Assembly: GCA_018971455.1 (NCBI GenBank)
Contig: JAGXAV010000105.1
Location: 1-6,919, forward strand
DNA: 6,919 nt
From: Rhodospirillales bacterium
Lineage (GTDB): Bacteria; Pseudomonadota; Alphaproteobacteria; Acetobacterales; Acetobacteraceae
Direction: 5' to 3'
A program made the position numbers and the translations under genes. This document shows positions 1 to 6,573 of this stretch, one piece after another. Position 1 is the stretch's first letter, and each line of letters starts with the position of its first letter. The notes below the pieces were generated by a model. The model was given only the letters and a program-made list of their open reading frames with translations, was not told the DNA's origin and did no database searches.

Positions 1-1
1 A

Positions 2-52
2 TTGAACCCGCGTGCCGCCCAGATGGCCACTCTGGACAGCGAGCGGCGCTGA
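2..52 (+). CDS. Possible C-terminal tail of an upstream gene (partial)
   Basis: In frame 2 the window opens with 16 codons ending LNPRAAQMATLDSERR before a TGA at 50-52. The mix of charged, polar and hydrophobic residues looks more like a real protein end than the Arg/Ala/Pro-rich translations of the other frames here, and inverted repeats that could end transcription follow. With 16 residues no family can be named. It could equally be a chance open frame; the bases left of the window would decide. Confidence 0.3.
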   Translation: MNPRAAQMATLDSERR

Positions 53-67
53 GGGCGTCCCCACCGC

Positions 68-86
68 CGCCGGGCGCGCGCCGGCG
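68..86. repeat. GC-rich inverted repeat (6-bp arms, 7-nt loop)
   Basis: CGCCGG at 68-73 is the perfect reverse complement of CCGGCG at 81-86, with a 7-nt spacer. It lies 15 nt after the TGA at 50-52, where a terminator of an upstream gene could sit. No run of T follows, so it is not a classical intrinsic terminator, and short GC palindromes are common by chance in DNA this GC-rich. Confidence 0.3.
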
Positions 87-130
87 CGGTCTGCGTCGGG
101 CGCACGGAATCATGACCCGGGCGGTCGATT

Positions 131-149
131 GGCATGGCAGGCGCATGCC
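131..149. repeat. Inverted repeat GGCATG-N7-CATGCC
   Basis: GGCATG at 131-136 is mirrored by CATGCC at 144-149 around a 7-nt spacer, 19 bp in total. The size and spacing resemble a dimeric regulator's operator, and GGCATGGC occurs again at 222-229, beside the FNR-like site. No known regulator consensus is recognised. It could be a chance palindrome. Confidence 0.3.
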
Positions 150-171
150 CCGATCTGCAATGGTCCGGCGG

Positions 172-197
172 GCGCGCCGGCACGCGGCCCGGCGCGC
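172..197. repeat. Perfect 9-bp inverted repeat, possible hairpin
   Basis: GCGCGCCGG at 172-180 is the exact reverse complement of CCGGCGCGC at 189-197, with an 8-nt loop (181-188). This is the longest perfect hairpin I found in the leader, and it ends 10 nt before the FNR-like site. A second, mutually exclusive hairpin uses CCGGCG 165-170 and CGCCGG 175-180. If the operon starts near 256, the structure lies upstream of the transcript and could block read-through from the left. There is no T tract, so intrinsic termination is not clearly supported. Confidence 0.4.
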
Positions 198-207
198 AGG
201 GGTTCGA

Positions 208-221
208 TTGATCTCTGTCAA
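208..221. promoter_or_regulatory. FNR/FixK-type binding site candidate (TTGAT-N4-GTCAA)
   Basis: Bases 208-221 read TTGAT CTCT GTCAA. The consensus for FNR/ANR/FixK-family regulators is TTGAT-N4-ATCAA, so this site matches 9 of 10 specified positions and keeps the full TTGA-N6-TCAA core. It is an unusually AT-containing palindrome in very GC-rich surroundings, in non-coding DNA 99 nt before the first gene of the exporter operon. In the family, such sites activate when centred near -41.5 and mediate oxygen, redox or nitric-oxide control. That this operon is controlled this way is inference from the site alone; no FNR-type gene is in the window. Confidence 0.5.
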
Positions 222-305
222 GGCATGGCTCGGTGGGCAGCCGTACGGAACATGTCGGGCGAGGGCGCGCGGGCGCCGGGATGCGCGTGGATGGCGGGCG
301 GAGAC

Positions 306-310
306 GGAAG
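306..310 (+). promoter_or_regulatory. Likely ribosome binding site of the membrane fusion protein gene
   Basis: GGAAG at 306-310 lies 10 nt upstream of the ATG at 321. It is a moderate, slightly distant match to Shine-Dalgarno. Together with the hydrophobic N-terminal anchor that begins right after this ATG, it favours 321 over the in-frame upstream ATGs at 225, 252 and 291. Confidence 0.4.
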
Positions 311-320
311 TGCAGCCAGC

Positions 321-1370
321 ATGTCTTTGAGACCGCGGATCGCCCTGCTCGTCCTCCTTGTCCTCGCCCTGGCCGGTGGCATCGCGTGGCGGTTCCTGCC
401 GCATGGCCTGGCATCCGGTTCGGCGCGCCTGACCCTCTACGGCGACATCGATATTCGGGAGGTGCGGCCGGCCTTCAACGACAGCGGCCATATCGCGGCC
501 ATGCTGGTGCAGGAGGGCGCGGTGGTGACGCGCGGCCAGTTGCTCGCCACGCTGGACGATACGCGCTACGCCGCCGGCCTCGCGCAGGCGAAGGCGCAGG
601 CGGAGAATCAGCGGCAGGTGCTGGCCGGGCTGCTGGCCGGGTCGCGGCCGGAGCAGATCGCGCAGGCGAAGGCGGCGATGGACGCCCAGCAGGTGATCTA
701 CCGGAACGACGCGGCGAATTATCGGCGCGCCCTGGCGCTGGCCACCGCCAATGCCGGGACGATCCGCCAGCGCGACGACGCCAAGGCGGCGCTCGACGCG
801 GCCGGCCAGCAATACGAGGCCGCGCGCCAGGCCTGGATTCTCGCGGTGAAGGGCCCGCGCGCCGAAGACGTCGCCGCCGCCCGCGCCGCCTGGCAGGCCG
901 CCGAGGCCGCCGTCGTGCTGGCGCAGCGGCAGTTCGACGACACCCGCCTCCACGCGCCGGCTGACGGCGTGATCGAGGATCGCATCCTCGAACCGGGCGA
1001 CATGGCCTCGCCCGCGACGCCGGTCTTCACCATGGCGCTGCCCAGTCCGCTCTGGGTGCGGGCCTACGTGCCGGAAAGCGATCTCGGCCGCATCAGGCCC
1101 GGGATGGCGGCGGAGGTCAGCACCGACAGCTATCCCGCGCAGGTCTATCACGGCTGGATCGGCTATCTCTCGCCCACCGCCGAGTTCACGCCGAAGACGG
1201 TGGAGACGCCGGAGCTGCGCACGGCACTGGTCTATCAGCTGCGGGTCTATGTCTGCGACGCGCGGGGCGAGCTGCGGCTCGGCATGCCCGCGACGGTGCG
1301 CATCGATCCCGCCGGGCCGGCGGGTGCGCCGCCCGCCGATTGCGTGCCGGGCCATGCCGCAGGCCCCTGA
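321..1370 (+). CDS. HlyD-family periplasmic adaptor (membrane fusion protein), YbhG-like
   Basis: This 349-residue protein is the periplasmic adaptor of the ABC exporter encoded downstream. It should be anchored in the inner membrane and bridge the ABC-2 permeases to an outer-membrane channel. Residues 7-26 are one hydrophobic segment (signal anchor). Residues 38-80 form the first half of a biotinyl/lipoyl-like fold, with the family-typical stretch LYGDIDIREVRPAF then EGAVVTRGQLLATLD. Residues 82-207 are an Ala/Gln-rich helical hairpin that includes LLAGSRPEQIAQAKA, a stretch typical of YbhG relatives. Residues 208-240 complete the lipoyl fold (LHAPADGVIEDRILEPGD), and 243-330 form the beta-barrel region. 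Length is close to E. coli YbhG (about 330). The frame is open back to base 12, but the extra 103 residues are low-complexity, so I start at ATG 321. The last 17 nt overlap the ATPase gene. No outer-membrane factor gene is visible. The family call is firm; orthology to ybhG is inferred. Confidence 0.9.
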   Translation: MSLRPRIALLVLLVLALAGGIAWRFLPHGLASGSARLTLYGDIDIREVRPAFNDSGHIAAMLVQEGAVVTRGQLLATLDDTRYAAGLAQAKAQAENQRQVLAGLLAGSRPEQIAQAKAAMDAQQVIYRNDAANYRRALALATANAGTIRQRDDAKAALDAAGQQYEAARQAWILAVKGPRAEDVAAARAAWQAAEAAVVLAQRQFDDTRLHAPADGVIEDRILEPGDMASPATPVFTMALPSPLWVRAYVPESDLGRIRPGMAAEVSTDSYPAQVYHGWIGYLSPTAEFTPKTVETPELRTALVYQLRVYVCDARGELRLGMPATVRIDPAGPAGAPPADCVPGHAAGP

Positions 1371-3111
1371 GTCCGCCGCCGCGCCGCAGCCTGCCCTGCG
1401 CCTGCACGACGTGCGCCGCAGTTTCCGCACCGGCCGGCGGGTGAGCGTGGCGCTGGACGGCATTACCGCCACGGCGGCGCGCGGCGCGGTGAGCGGCCTG
1501 ATCGGCCCGGATGGCGCCGGCAAGACGACCCTGATGCGGCTGATCGCCGGGCTGCTGCGCGCCGATGCGGGCACGATCGAGGTGCTCGGGATCGACGTCG
1601 CGCGCGAGGCGCTCCGCGTGCAGGGCAGGATCGGCTACATGCCGCAGCGTTTCGGCCTCTACGAGGATCTCAGCGTGGCAGAGAACCTCGATCTCTACGC
1701 CGATCTGCAAGGCGTGCGGCCCGCCGAACGCCCGGCCCGCTACGCGGAGCTGCTGCACATGACGGGTCTCGGCCCGTTCACCGCGCGCATCGCCGGGCGG
1801 CTGTCAGGCGGCATGAAGCAGAAGCTCGGCCTGGCCTGCACCCTGGTGCACCCGCCGGAGCTGCTGCTGCTCGACGAACCGACTGTGGGCGTCGATCCGG
1901 TCTCGCGGCGCGAGTTGTGGCAGATCATCGACCACCTGACGCGCGCGGCGCATATGACGGTGCTGTTCAGCACCGCCTATCTGGACGAGGCCGAACGTTG
2001 CGACAATGTCCTGCTGATCCATGAGGGCCGGCTGCTCGGCCACGGCCGGCCGGGCCAGTTCACCGCCGAGATGCAGGGGCGATGTTTCCATGCCACCGCC
2101 GGCCTGGGGCGGCGGCGGCTGCAAGCGCGGCTCGCCGACGCGCCCGGGGTGATCGACGCGGTGATCCAGGGCAGCCGGGTGCGGGTGGTGACGGCGGAGG
2201 CCGCGCCGCCGGTCGCCGACGTGCCGGCGCTGGAGCTGACACCGGCGCCGCCGCGATTCGAAGACAGCTTCGTGGCCCGCCTGCGGGCGCGGGGGGCCGT
2301 TCCGCCGCAGCGCACGCCGGCCACCGCCGTGCCGGCCGCGTCTCCCCTGCCGGCCGGGCCGGTGATTTCGGTCGCTCATCTGACCCGCCGCTTCGGCGCC
2401 TTCGTCGCCGTGGACGATGTGAGTTTCACCGTTGCGCGCGGCGAGATCTTCGGCCTGCTCGGCGCCAACGGCGCGGGCAAATCCACCACGTTTCGCATGT
2501 TGTGCGGCCTGCTGCCGGCGTCCGGCGGCACCCTGCGCGTCGCCGGGTTCGACCTGCGCCGGGCGGCGGCCGCGGCGCGCGGGCGCATCGGCTACATGGC
2601 GCAGAAATTCTCTCTCTACGGCGATCTGTCGGTGGCGCAGAATCTGCGCTTCTTCTCCAGCGCCTATCGCCTGTCCGGCGCCCGCCAGCGCGCCCGCGTC
2701 GCGTGGGCGGAGGCGGAATTCGAACTCGGCGCAATGCGCGAGGCCACCGCGCGCGACCTGCCGCTCGGCTTCAAGCAGCGCCTCGCGCTTGCCTGCGCGC
2801 TGATGCACGAGCCCGACATCCTGTTCCTCGACGAACCCACCTCCGGCGTCGATCCGCTGGCGCGGCGCGAGTTCTGGCGCCGCATCAACGCCCTGGCCGA
2901 GGCCGGCGTGACCGTGCTGGTGACAACGCATTTCATGGAGGAGGCGGAGCATTGCGACCAGCTGCTCATCATGGCGCAGGGCCGGGTGCTGGCCGCCGGC
3001 GCGCCCGAGGCCATCCGCCGCCGCGCCCGCACGCCGGCGCGGCCGGACCCCACCATGGAAGACGCCTTCATCGCCGTGATTGACGCGCCCGACCGAGCGG
3101 CCCCGCCATGA
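1354..3111 (+). CDS. ABC exporter ATPase with two fused nucleotide-binding domains, YbhF-like
   Basis: This 585-residue cytoplasmic protein carries two ABC ATPase domains that should power the two ABC-2 permeases encoded next. Domain 1: Walker A GPDGAGKT 51-58, Q-loop Gln98, signature LSGGM 150-154, Walker B ending D174-E175; the switch-histidine position is Ala208 (STAYLDEAE). Domain 2: Walker A GANGAGKST 370-378, Q-loop Gln417, signature replaced by LPLGF 469-473, Walker B ending D493-E494, D-loop SGVD 497-500, switch His526. Each domain ends with a similar ED-x-F motif (RFEDSF 301-306, TMEDAF 567-572), which points to an internal duplication; a Pro/Ala-rich linker (about 311-335) joins them. 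ATG 1354 precedes the first conserved strand by about 15 residues and overlaps the adaptor gene by 17 nt. An in-frame ATG at 1249 would overlap that gene by 122 nt and adds Arg/Pro-rich residues, so I reject it. The Shine-Dalgarno is weak, so translational coupling is likely. E. coli YbhF has the same layout; drug and Na+/Li+ export have been reported for the YbhFSR system, but the substrate here is unknown. Confidence 0.93.
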   Translation: MPQAPESAAAPQPALRLHDVRRSFRTGRRVSVALDGITATAARGAVSGLIGPDGAGKTTLMRLIAGLLRADAGTIEVLGIDVAREALRVQGRIGYMPQRFGLYEDLSVAENLDLYADLQGVRPAERPARYAELLHMTGLGPFTARIAGRLSGGMKQKLGLACTLVHPPELLLLDEPTVGVDPVSRRELWQIIDHLTRAAHMTVLFSTAYLDEAERCDNVLLIHEGRLLGHGRPGQFTAEMQGRCFHATAGLGRRRLQARLADAPGVIDAVIQGSRVRVVTAEAAPPVADVPALELTPAPPRFEDSFVARLRARGAVPPQRTPATAVPAASPLPAGPVISVAHLTRRFGAFVAVDDVSFTVARGEIFGLLGANGAGKSTTFRMLCGLLPASGGTLRVAGFDLRRAAAAARGRIGYMAQKFSLYGDLSVAQNLRFFSSAYRLSGARQRARVAWAEAEFELGAMREATARDLPLGFKQRLALACALMHEPDILFLDEPTSGVDPLARREFWRRINALAEAGVTVLVTTHFMEEAEHCDQLLIMAQGRVLAAGAPEAIRRRARTPARPDPTMEDAFIAVIDAPDRAAPP

Positions 3112-4232
3112 GCGCGGGCGCAACCCGTCGCCTGTACGGCCTGCTGCGCAAGGAGTCGCTGCAGATCTGGCGCGACCCTTCGGCGCTCGCGATCGCCTTC
3201 GTCCTGCCCGCGGTGCTGCTGATGATCTTCGGCTACGGCGTCACGCTCGATGCCCGCAACGTGCCGATCGCGCTGGTGGTTCAGCAGCCGAGCGCCATTG
3301 CCGCCAGCTTCACCAGCCGCTTCGCCCACTCCCCGTTCTTCCGCCCGGTCCGCTTCCTGACGATCCAGGACGCCGAGCGGGCGATGGCGGCGCGCGACGT
3401 GCAGGGCATCGTCTGGCTGCCGGGCGATTTCGCGCGCCGCGCCGAATCCGGCGGCAATGCGCCGATCGGCGTGATCGTCAACGGTGTCGATGCCAATGAC
3501 GCGCGGATCATCGAGGGCTACGTGCAGCAGGCCTGGGCCACCTGGCTCGCCGCTCGCGCCGCGGCCACGGGCGGCGATGCGGCCATGGCGCTTTCGGTGC
3601 AGCCGCAGGTCCGGTTCAACCCGGCGGTGGACAGCCGCGACTATCTGGTGCCGGGCCTGATCGCGGTGATCATGACCCTGACCGGCGCGCTGCTGACCGC
3701 GCTGGTGATCGCGCGCGAATGGGAACGCGGCACGATGGAAGCGCTCATGGTCACGCGCGTGACCATCCACGAGATTCTGCTTGCGAAGTTGATTCCGTAT
3801 TTCGTGCTGGGCATGGGCGGCATGGCGGGTTCGGTCGCCATCGCGGTGTTCCTGTTCGGCGTGCCGTTGCAGGGATCGGTCTGGGTGCTCACCGCGACTT
3901 CGGCGCTGTTCATGCTGGCGGCGCTGGGCATGGGGCTTCTCATCTCGGGCTTCGCGCGCAACCAGTTCGTCGCGGGGCAGGTCGCCATCATCACCACCTT
4001 CCTGCCGGCCTTCATCCTCTCGGGCTTCGTGTTCGACATCAACTCGATGCCGCAAGCGGTCCAGACCATCACGCATATCGTCGCGGCGCGGTATTTTGTT
4101 GCCATATTGCAATCGGTGTTTCTGGCCGGGAATGTGTGGTCGGTCATCCTGCCCAACGCCGTGGCGCTGGCGGTGATGGCGGCGATCTTCCTGGCGCTGG
4201 CGCGCGCCACGGCGCGCAAGCGCCTGGACTAG
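3108..4232 (+). CDS. ABC-2 type permease, first subunit, YbhS-like
   Basis: This 374-residue inner-membrane protein is one half of the exporter channel. It has the ABC-2 layout: a short cytoplasmic N-terminus with the amphipathic stretch LLRKESLQIWRDP (12-24), TM1 about 25-44 ending in FGYG, a large periplasmic domain (about 45-178), then TM2 179-202, TM3 229-252, TM4 258-281, TM5 287-309 and TM6 345-366. Between TM2 and TM3 lies the conserved cytoplasmic motif REWERGTMEALMVTRV (203-218), thought to contact the ATPase in this family. FNPAVDSRDYLVPGL (170-184) is typical of the entry to TM2. Length agrees with the family (about 370-380). The start ATG shares an ATGA overlap with the ATPase stop, and no strong Shine-Dalgarno precedes it, so translation is probably coupled. 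Position after the ATPase matches E. coli ybhS; it pairs with the next gene as a heterodimer (inference). Confidence 0.92.
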   Translation: MSAGATRRLYGLLRKESLQIWRDPSALAIAFVLPAVLLMIFGYGVTLDARNVPIALVVQQPSAIAASFTSRFAHSPFFRPVRFLTIQDAERAMAARDVQGIVWLPGDFARRAESGGNAPIGVIVNGVDANDARIIEGYVQQAWATWLAARAAATGGDAAMALSVQPQVRFNPAVDSRDYLVPGLIAVIMTLTGALLTALVIAREWERGTMEALMVTRVTIHEILLAKLIPYFVLGMGGMAGSVAIAVFLFGVPLQGSVWVLTATSALFMLAALGMGLLISGFARNQFVAGQVAIITTFLPAFILSGFVFDINSMPQAVQTITHIVAARYFVAILQSVFLAGNVWSVILPNAVALAVMAAIFLALARATARKRLD

Positions 4233-4236
4233 GCGC

Positions 4237-5346
4237 ATGATCCATCAGGTTCTGGCACTGATCGTGAAGGAACTGCTCGCGGTGCTGCGCGATGCGAAGA
4301 GCCGCATGGTGCTGATCGGGCCGCCGCTGATCCAGCTGCTGGTCTTCGGCTACGCCGCCACCTTCGATCTCAACCACGTGCCGGTGGCGATCTACGATCA
4401 GGACCGATCCGTCGCCTCGCGCGATCTGGTGGCCCGCTTCCTCGGCGCGACCACCTTCCAGCTGGTCGCGATGCTGCACGACCCGCGGCGCATCGACGAG
4501 CTGATCGATTCGCGCCGGGCGCAGCTGGTGCTGGTCATCGATCGCCGCTTCGCGCGCGATCTGCTGTCCGGCCGCCCGGCGCCGGTGCAGGCCATCGTCG
4601 ATGGCCGCAACTCCAATACCGCGCTGCTGATCGAGGGGTACGCCAACACCATCCTGACGGATTTCTTGCTGAAATGGGCCGCCGATCACGGCCGCCAGGC
4701 CCCACCCGCCGTGCTCGATCTGCGCGCCCGCTTCAATCCCGCTCTGAGCTCGCGCTGGTTCATCGTGCCCGGCATCGTGGCCCTGCTGACGCAGGTGGTG
4801 ACGCTGCTCGTGGTCGGCCTGTCGGTGGCGCGGGAGCGCGAGACCGGCACGTTTGACCAGTTGCTGGTCACGCCCCTGCGCCCGATCGACATCCTGCTGG
4901 GCAAGGGATTGCCCGGGCTGCTGATCGGCCTTTTCGAGGCCTCGGTGATCATTGCCGCGGCGGTGTTCTGGTTCAACGTGCCGCTGCGCGGCGGGCTGGC
5001 GCCGCTGTATCTGGGGCTGGTCCTGTTCGTCGTCGCCGTGACCGGGGTCGGATTGGCCATCTCCTCGCTGGCGGCGACGCAGCAGCAGGCCCTGCTGGGC
5101 GCGTTCCTGTTCATGGTGCCATCCATCATCCTGTCGGGCTTCGCGACGCCGATCGCCAACATGCCGCCCTGGGTGCAGGACCTGACATTGCTGAACCCGA
5201 TGCGGTATTTCCTGGTGATCGTGCGCGGCGTGTTTCTGGAAGGGGCGGGCCTGCGCGCGCTCGCCCCGCAATACTGGCCGATGGCGGCGATCGGCCTGGT
5301 CAGCCTGGCCGCCGCCGGCTGGCTGTTCCGCAGGCGCGTCACCTGA
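4237..5346 (+). CDS. ABC-2 type permease, second subunit, YbhR-like
   Basis: This 369-residue inner-membrane protein is the second half of the exporter channel. The N-terminal amphipathic stretch IVKELLAVLRDAKSR (9-23) leads into TM1 (about 24-41, ending FGYA). A periplasmic domain spans about 42-172 and contains NSNTALLIEGYANTI (125-139). The remaining segments are TM2 175-198, TM3 222-247, TM4 253-278, TM5 284-306 and TM6 346-365. The ABC-2 motif RERETGTFDQLLVTPL (199-214) lies between TM2 and TM3, and LNPMRYFLVIVRGVFLEG (319-336) is the typical segment before the last helix. It starts 4 nt after the previous stop with almost no room for its own regulatory site, so it belongs to the same transcript. 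It shares architecture with its neighbour but is clearly diverged, as expected of a heterodimeric YbhS/YbhR-type pair. It is the last gene of the + strand operon. Confidence 0.92.
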   Translation: MIHQVLALIVKELLAVLRDAKSRMVLIGPPLIQLLVFGYAATFDLNHVPVAIYDQDRSVASRDLVARFLGATTFQLVAMLHDPRRIDELIDSRRAQLVLVIDRRFARDLLSGRPAPVQAIVDGRNSNTALLIEGYANTILTDFLLKWAADHGRQAPPAVLDLRARFNPALSSRWFIVPGIVALLTQVVTLLVVGLSVARERETGTFDQLLVTPLRPIDILLGKGLPGLLIGLFEASVIIAAAVFWFNVPLRGGLAPLYLGLVLFVVAVTGVGLAISSLAATQQQALLGAFLFMVPSIILSGFATPIANMPPWVQDLTLLNPMRYFLVIVRGVFLEGAGLRALAPQYWPMAAIGLVSLAAAGWLFRRRVT

Positions 5347-5373
5347 GCGCACCCGTCTTCTGGCCCCGGAAGT

Positions 5374-5395
5374 GCCGCGAGGTACGGCGCGCGGC
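5374..5395. terminator. Weak inverted repeat between convergent units
   Basis: GCCGCG at 5374-5379 mirrors CGCGGC at 5390-5395 around a 10-nt loop, in the 69-nt gap between the exporter operon and nagA. The location suits a shared bidirectional terminator. Neither side has a T tract, the loop is long, and a competing 4-bp pairing exists (5374-5377 with 5385-5388). It may be only a chance GC palindrome, with termination being Rho-dependent. Confidence 0.22.
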
Positions 5396-5415
5396 TCGGT
5401 CCTGGAGGCGGTCGA

Positions 5416-6573
5416 TCAGCCGGCGGGCACGGCCTGACCGGCCATCCACACCCGCCGCACGGTGAGGTCGTCGCCGAGAAGAACGATGTCGGCGCGGCGG
5501 CCTGGGGCGAGCCGGCCGCGCGTTGCGTCCCCGATCAGCGCGGCCGGATAGGTTGTCGCCATGCGCAGCGCCTCCGCCAGGGGCACGCCGACGGCATGGA
5601 CCAGCACGCGCAGCGATCCGGCGAGGTCGATATCCGCTCCGGCCAGCGTGCCGTCCGCCAGCGTCAGGCGCCCCGCGGCGCGATGCACCCGCACGCCCGC
5701 GAGATCGAACCCGCCGATGGCGCTGCCCGCCGTCGCCATCGCGTCGCTGACCAGGAACAGCCGGCCCGGGCCCTGCTTGGCCGCGAGGGCGATGCGCAGG
5801 CTCGCCGGGTGGACGTGATGGCCGTCGGCGATGACGCCGCCCCACGCCGCCCCGCAGGCGAGCGCCGCGCCGACCAGCCCGGGCGCGCGGCTCGTGAGCG
5901 GGCTCATGGCGTTGAACAGATGGGTCACGCAGAGTGCCCCGGCGTCGAACGCCGCGCGCGCCGCGTCGTAGCTGGCGTCGCTGTGGCCGATGCTGACGAT
6001 GACGCCGGCATCGGTGACGCGGCGGATCAGCGCCGGCGCCACCTGCTCGACGGCCAGGGTGACCATCAGCACGCCGAGGCGCGCGCGGGCGGCGACCAGC
6101 GCATCGGCATCGGCCGGCGTCATCGGGCGCATCAGCGCCGCGCGGTGCGCGCCCTTGCGGGAGGGTGCGAGATGCGGGCCCTCGAGATGCAGGCCGAGCA
6201 CGCCGGGCAGCGGGCCGCCGGCCGCCGCGGCGATCACCGCCGCCATGGTGGCCGCGTCGGCGGTGATCAGCGTCGGCAGCAGGGCCGTGGTGCCGAGCGG
6301 GCGAAGGGCGGTGGCGATACGCTCCAACGTCGCGCGGTTGGTGGCGGTGTCGGGCGTCTCGCCCAGCATTACGCCGCCACCGCCATTGACCTGCAGATCG
6401 ACAAAGCCCGGCGCCAGCACGCCGCCGGCGAGTGCCTCCACCGCCGCCTGCGGCGGCACCGCGCTTGCGGCGACGATGTCGACGACCTGGCCATGCCGCA
6501 TCAGCACGGCGTCGCCCTCGCGCATCCGCTCGCCGTCAAACACCTGGGCGCCGGACAGGGCGATAAGCGGCAT
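5416..6573 (-). CDS. nagA: N-acetylglucosamine-6-phosphate deacetylase
   Basis: This 385-residue cytosolic amidohydrolase hydrolyses N-acetylglucosamine-6-phosphate to glucosamine-6-phosphate and acetate, the first committed step of GlcNAc use and cell-wall sugar recycling. Small beta-sandwich segments (about 1-50 and 355-385) flank a TIM-barrel domain. Metal and active-site residues are present: GFVDLQVNG 57-64 with Q61 and N63, LEGPH with E131, SIGHSDASY with H197, THLFNAM with H218, ADGHHV with H253 and LVSDAMATAG with the catalytic Asp277. Q-x-N in place of H-x-H is the E. coli-type arrangement, which binds one metal. Length is normal for the family (about 380). A GTG at 6576 also fits the frame, but GGAGA at 6585-6581 is 7 nt from the ATG at 6573 and only 4 nt from the GTG, so the ATG is preferred. 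The ATG overlaps the stop of the SIS-domain gene (TGATG), so the two form an operon. All key residues are intact. Confidence 0.95.
   Translation of the reverse strand: MPLIALSGAQVFDGERMREGDAVLMRHGQVVDIVAASAVPPQAAVEALAGGVLAPGFVDLQVNGGGGVMLGETPDTATNRATLERIATALRPLGTTALLPTLITADAATMAAVIAAAAGGPLPGVLGLHLEGPHLAPSRKGAHRAALMRPMTPADADALVAARARLGVLMVTLAVEQVAPALIRRVTDAGVIVSIGHSDASYDAARAAFDAGALCVTHLFNAMSPLTSRAPGLVGAALACGAAWGGVIADGHHVHPASLRIALAAKQGPGRLFLVSDAMATAGSAIGGFDLAGVRVHRAAGRLTLADGTLAGADIDLAGSLRVLVHAVGVPLAEALRMATTYPAALIGDATRGRLAPGRRADIVLLGDDLTVRRVWMAGQAVPAG

Larger units (their letters stand above)
53..320 (+). promoter_or_regulatory. Leader region upstream of the exporter operon
   Basis: This stretch lies between the possible upstream stop (50-52) and the first convincing start codon of the exporter operon (321). 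Translations in all frames are Arg/Ala/Gly/Pro-rich with no recognisable domain, so I read it as non-coding. It holds three inverted repeats (68-86, 131-149, 172-197) and an FNR/FixK-like palindrome (208-221). A factor bound at 208-221 (centre 214.5) in the class II position (-41.5) would put the transcription start near 256, and the bases around 244-249 (TACGGA) would sit at -10. They match a -10 consensus poorly. No good -35/-10 pair for the housekeeping sigma factor stands out. Confidence 0.45.

Noticed and set aside
171..178. GGCGCGCC octamer palindrome in the leader
   Set aside because: It is a short GC-only palindrome, common by chance at this composition, and part of the larger inverted repeats already listed.
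12..320. N-terminal extension of the membrane fusion protein back to base 12
   Set aside because: The added 103 residues are low-complexity and would place the membrane anchor deep inside the protein; the extension would also overlap the leader palindromes.
1804..3123. A 439-codon minus-strand open frame opposite the ATPase gene
   Set aside because: Its composition is that of an antisense shadow; the plus strand carries every ABC ATPase motif.
2664..4238. A 524-codon open frame on the minus strand across the ATPase and first permease genes
   Set aside because: The translation is Arg/His/Gln/Asp-rich with no domain, and it is antisense to genes with intact motifs. Long antisense frames are expected where third codon positions are mostly G/C.
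4144..5352. A 402-codon minus-strand open frame opposite the second permease
   Set aside because: It is a low-complexity Gln/Arg/His/Asp-rich shadow of the permease gene with no recognisable motif.
5347..5415. Possible small RNA or small gene in the convergent gap
   Set aside because: Only 69 nt remain, with no start codon preceded by a ribosome binding site and only a weak hairpin.
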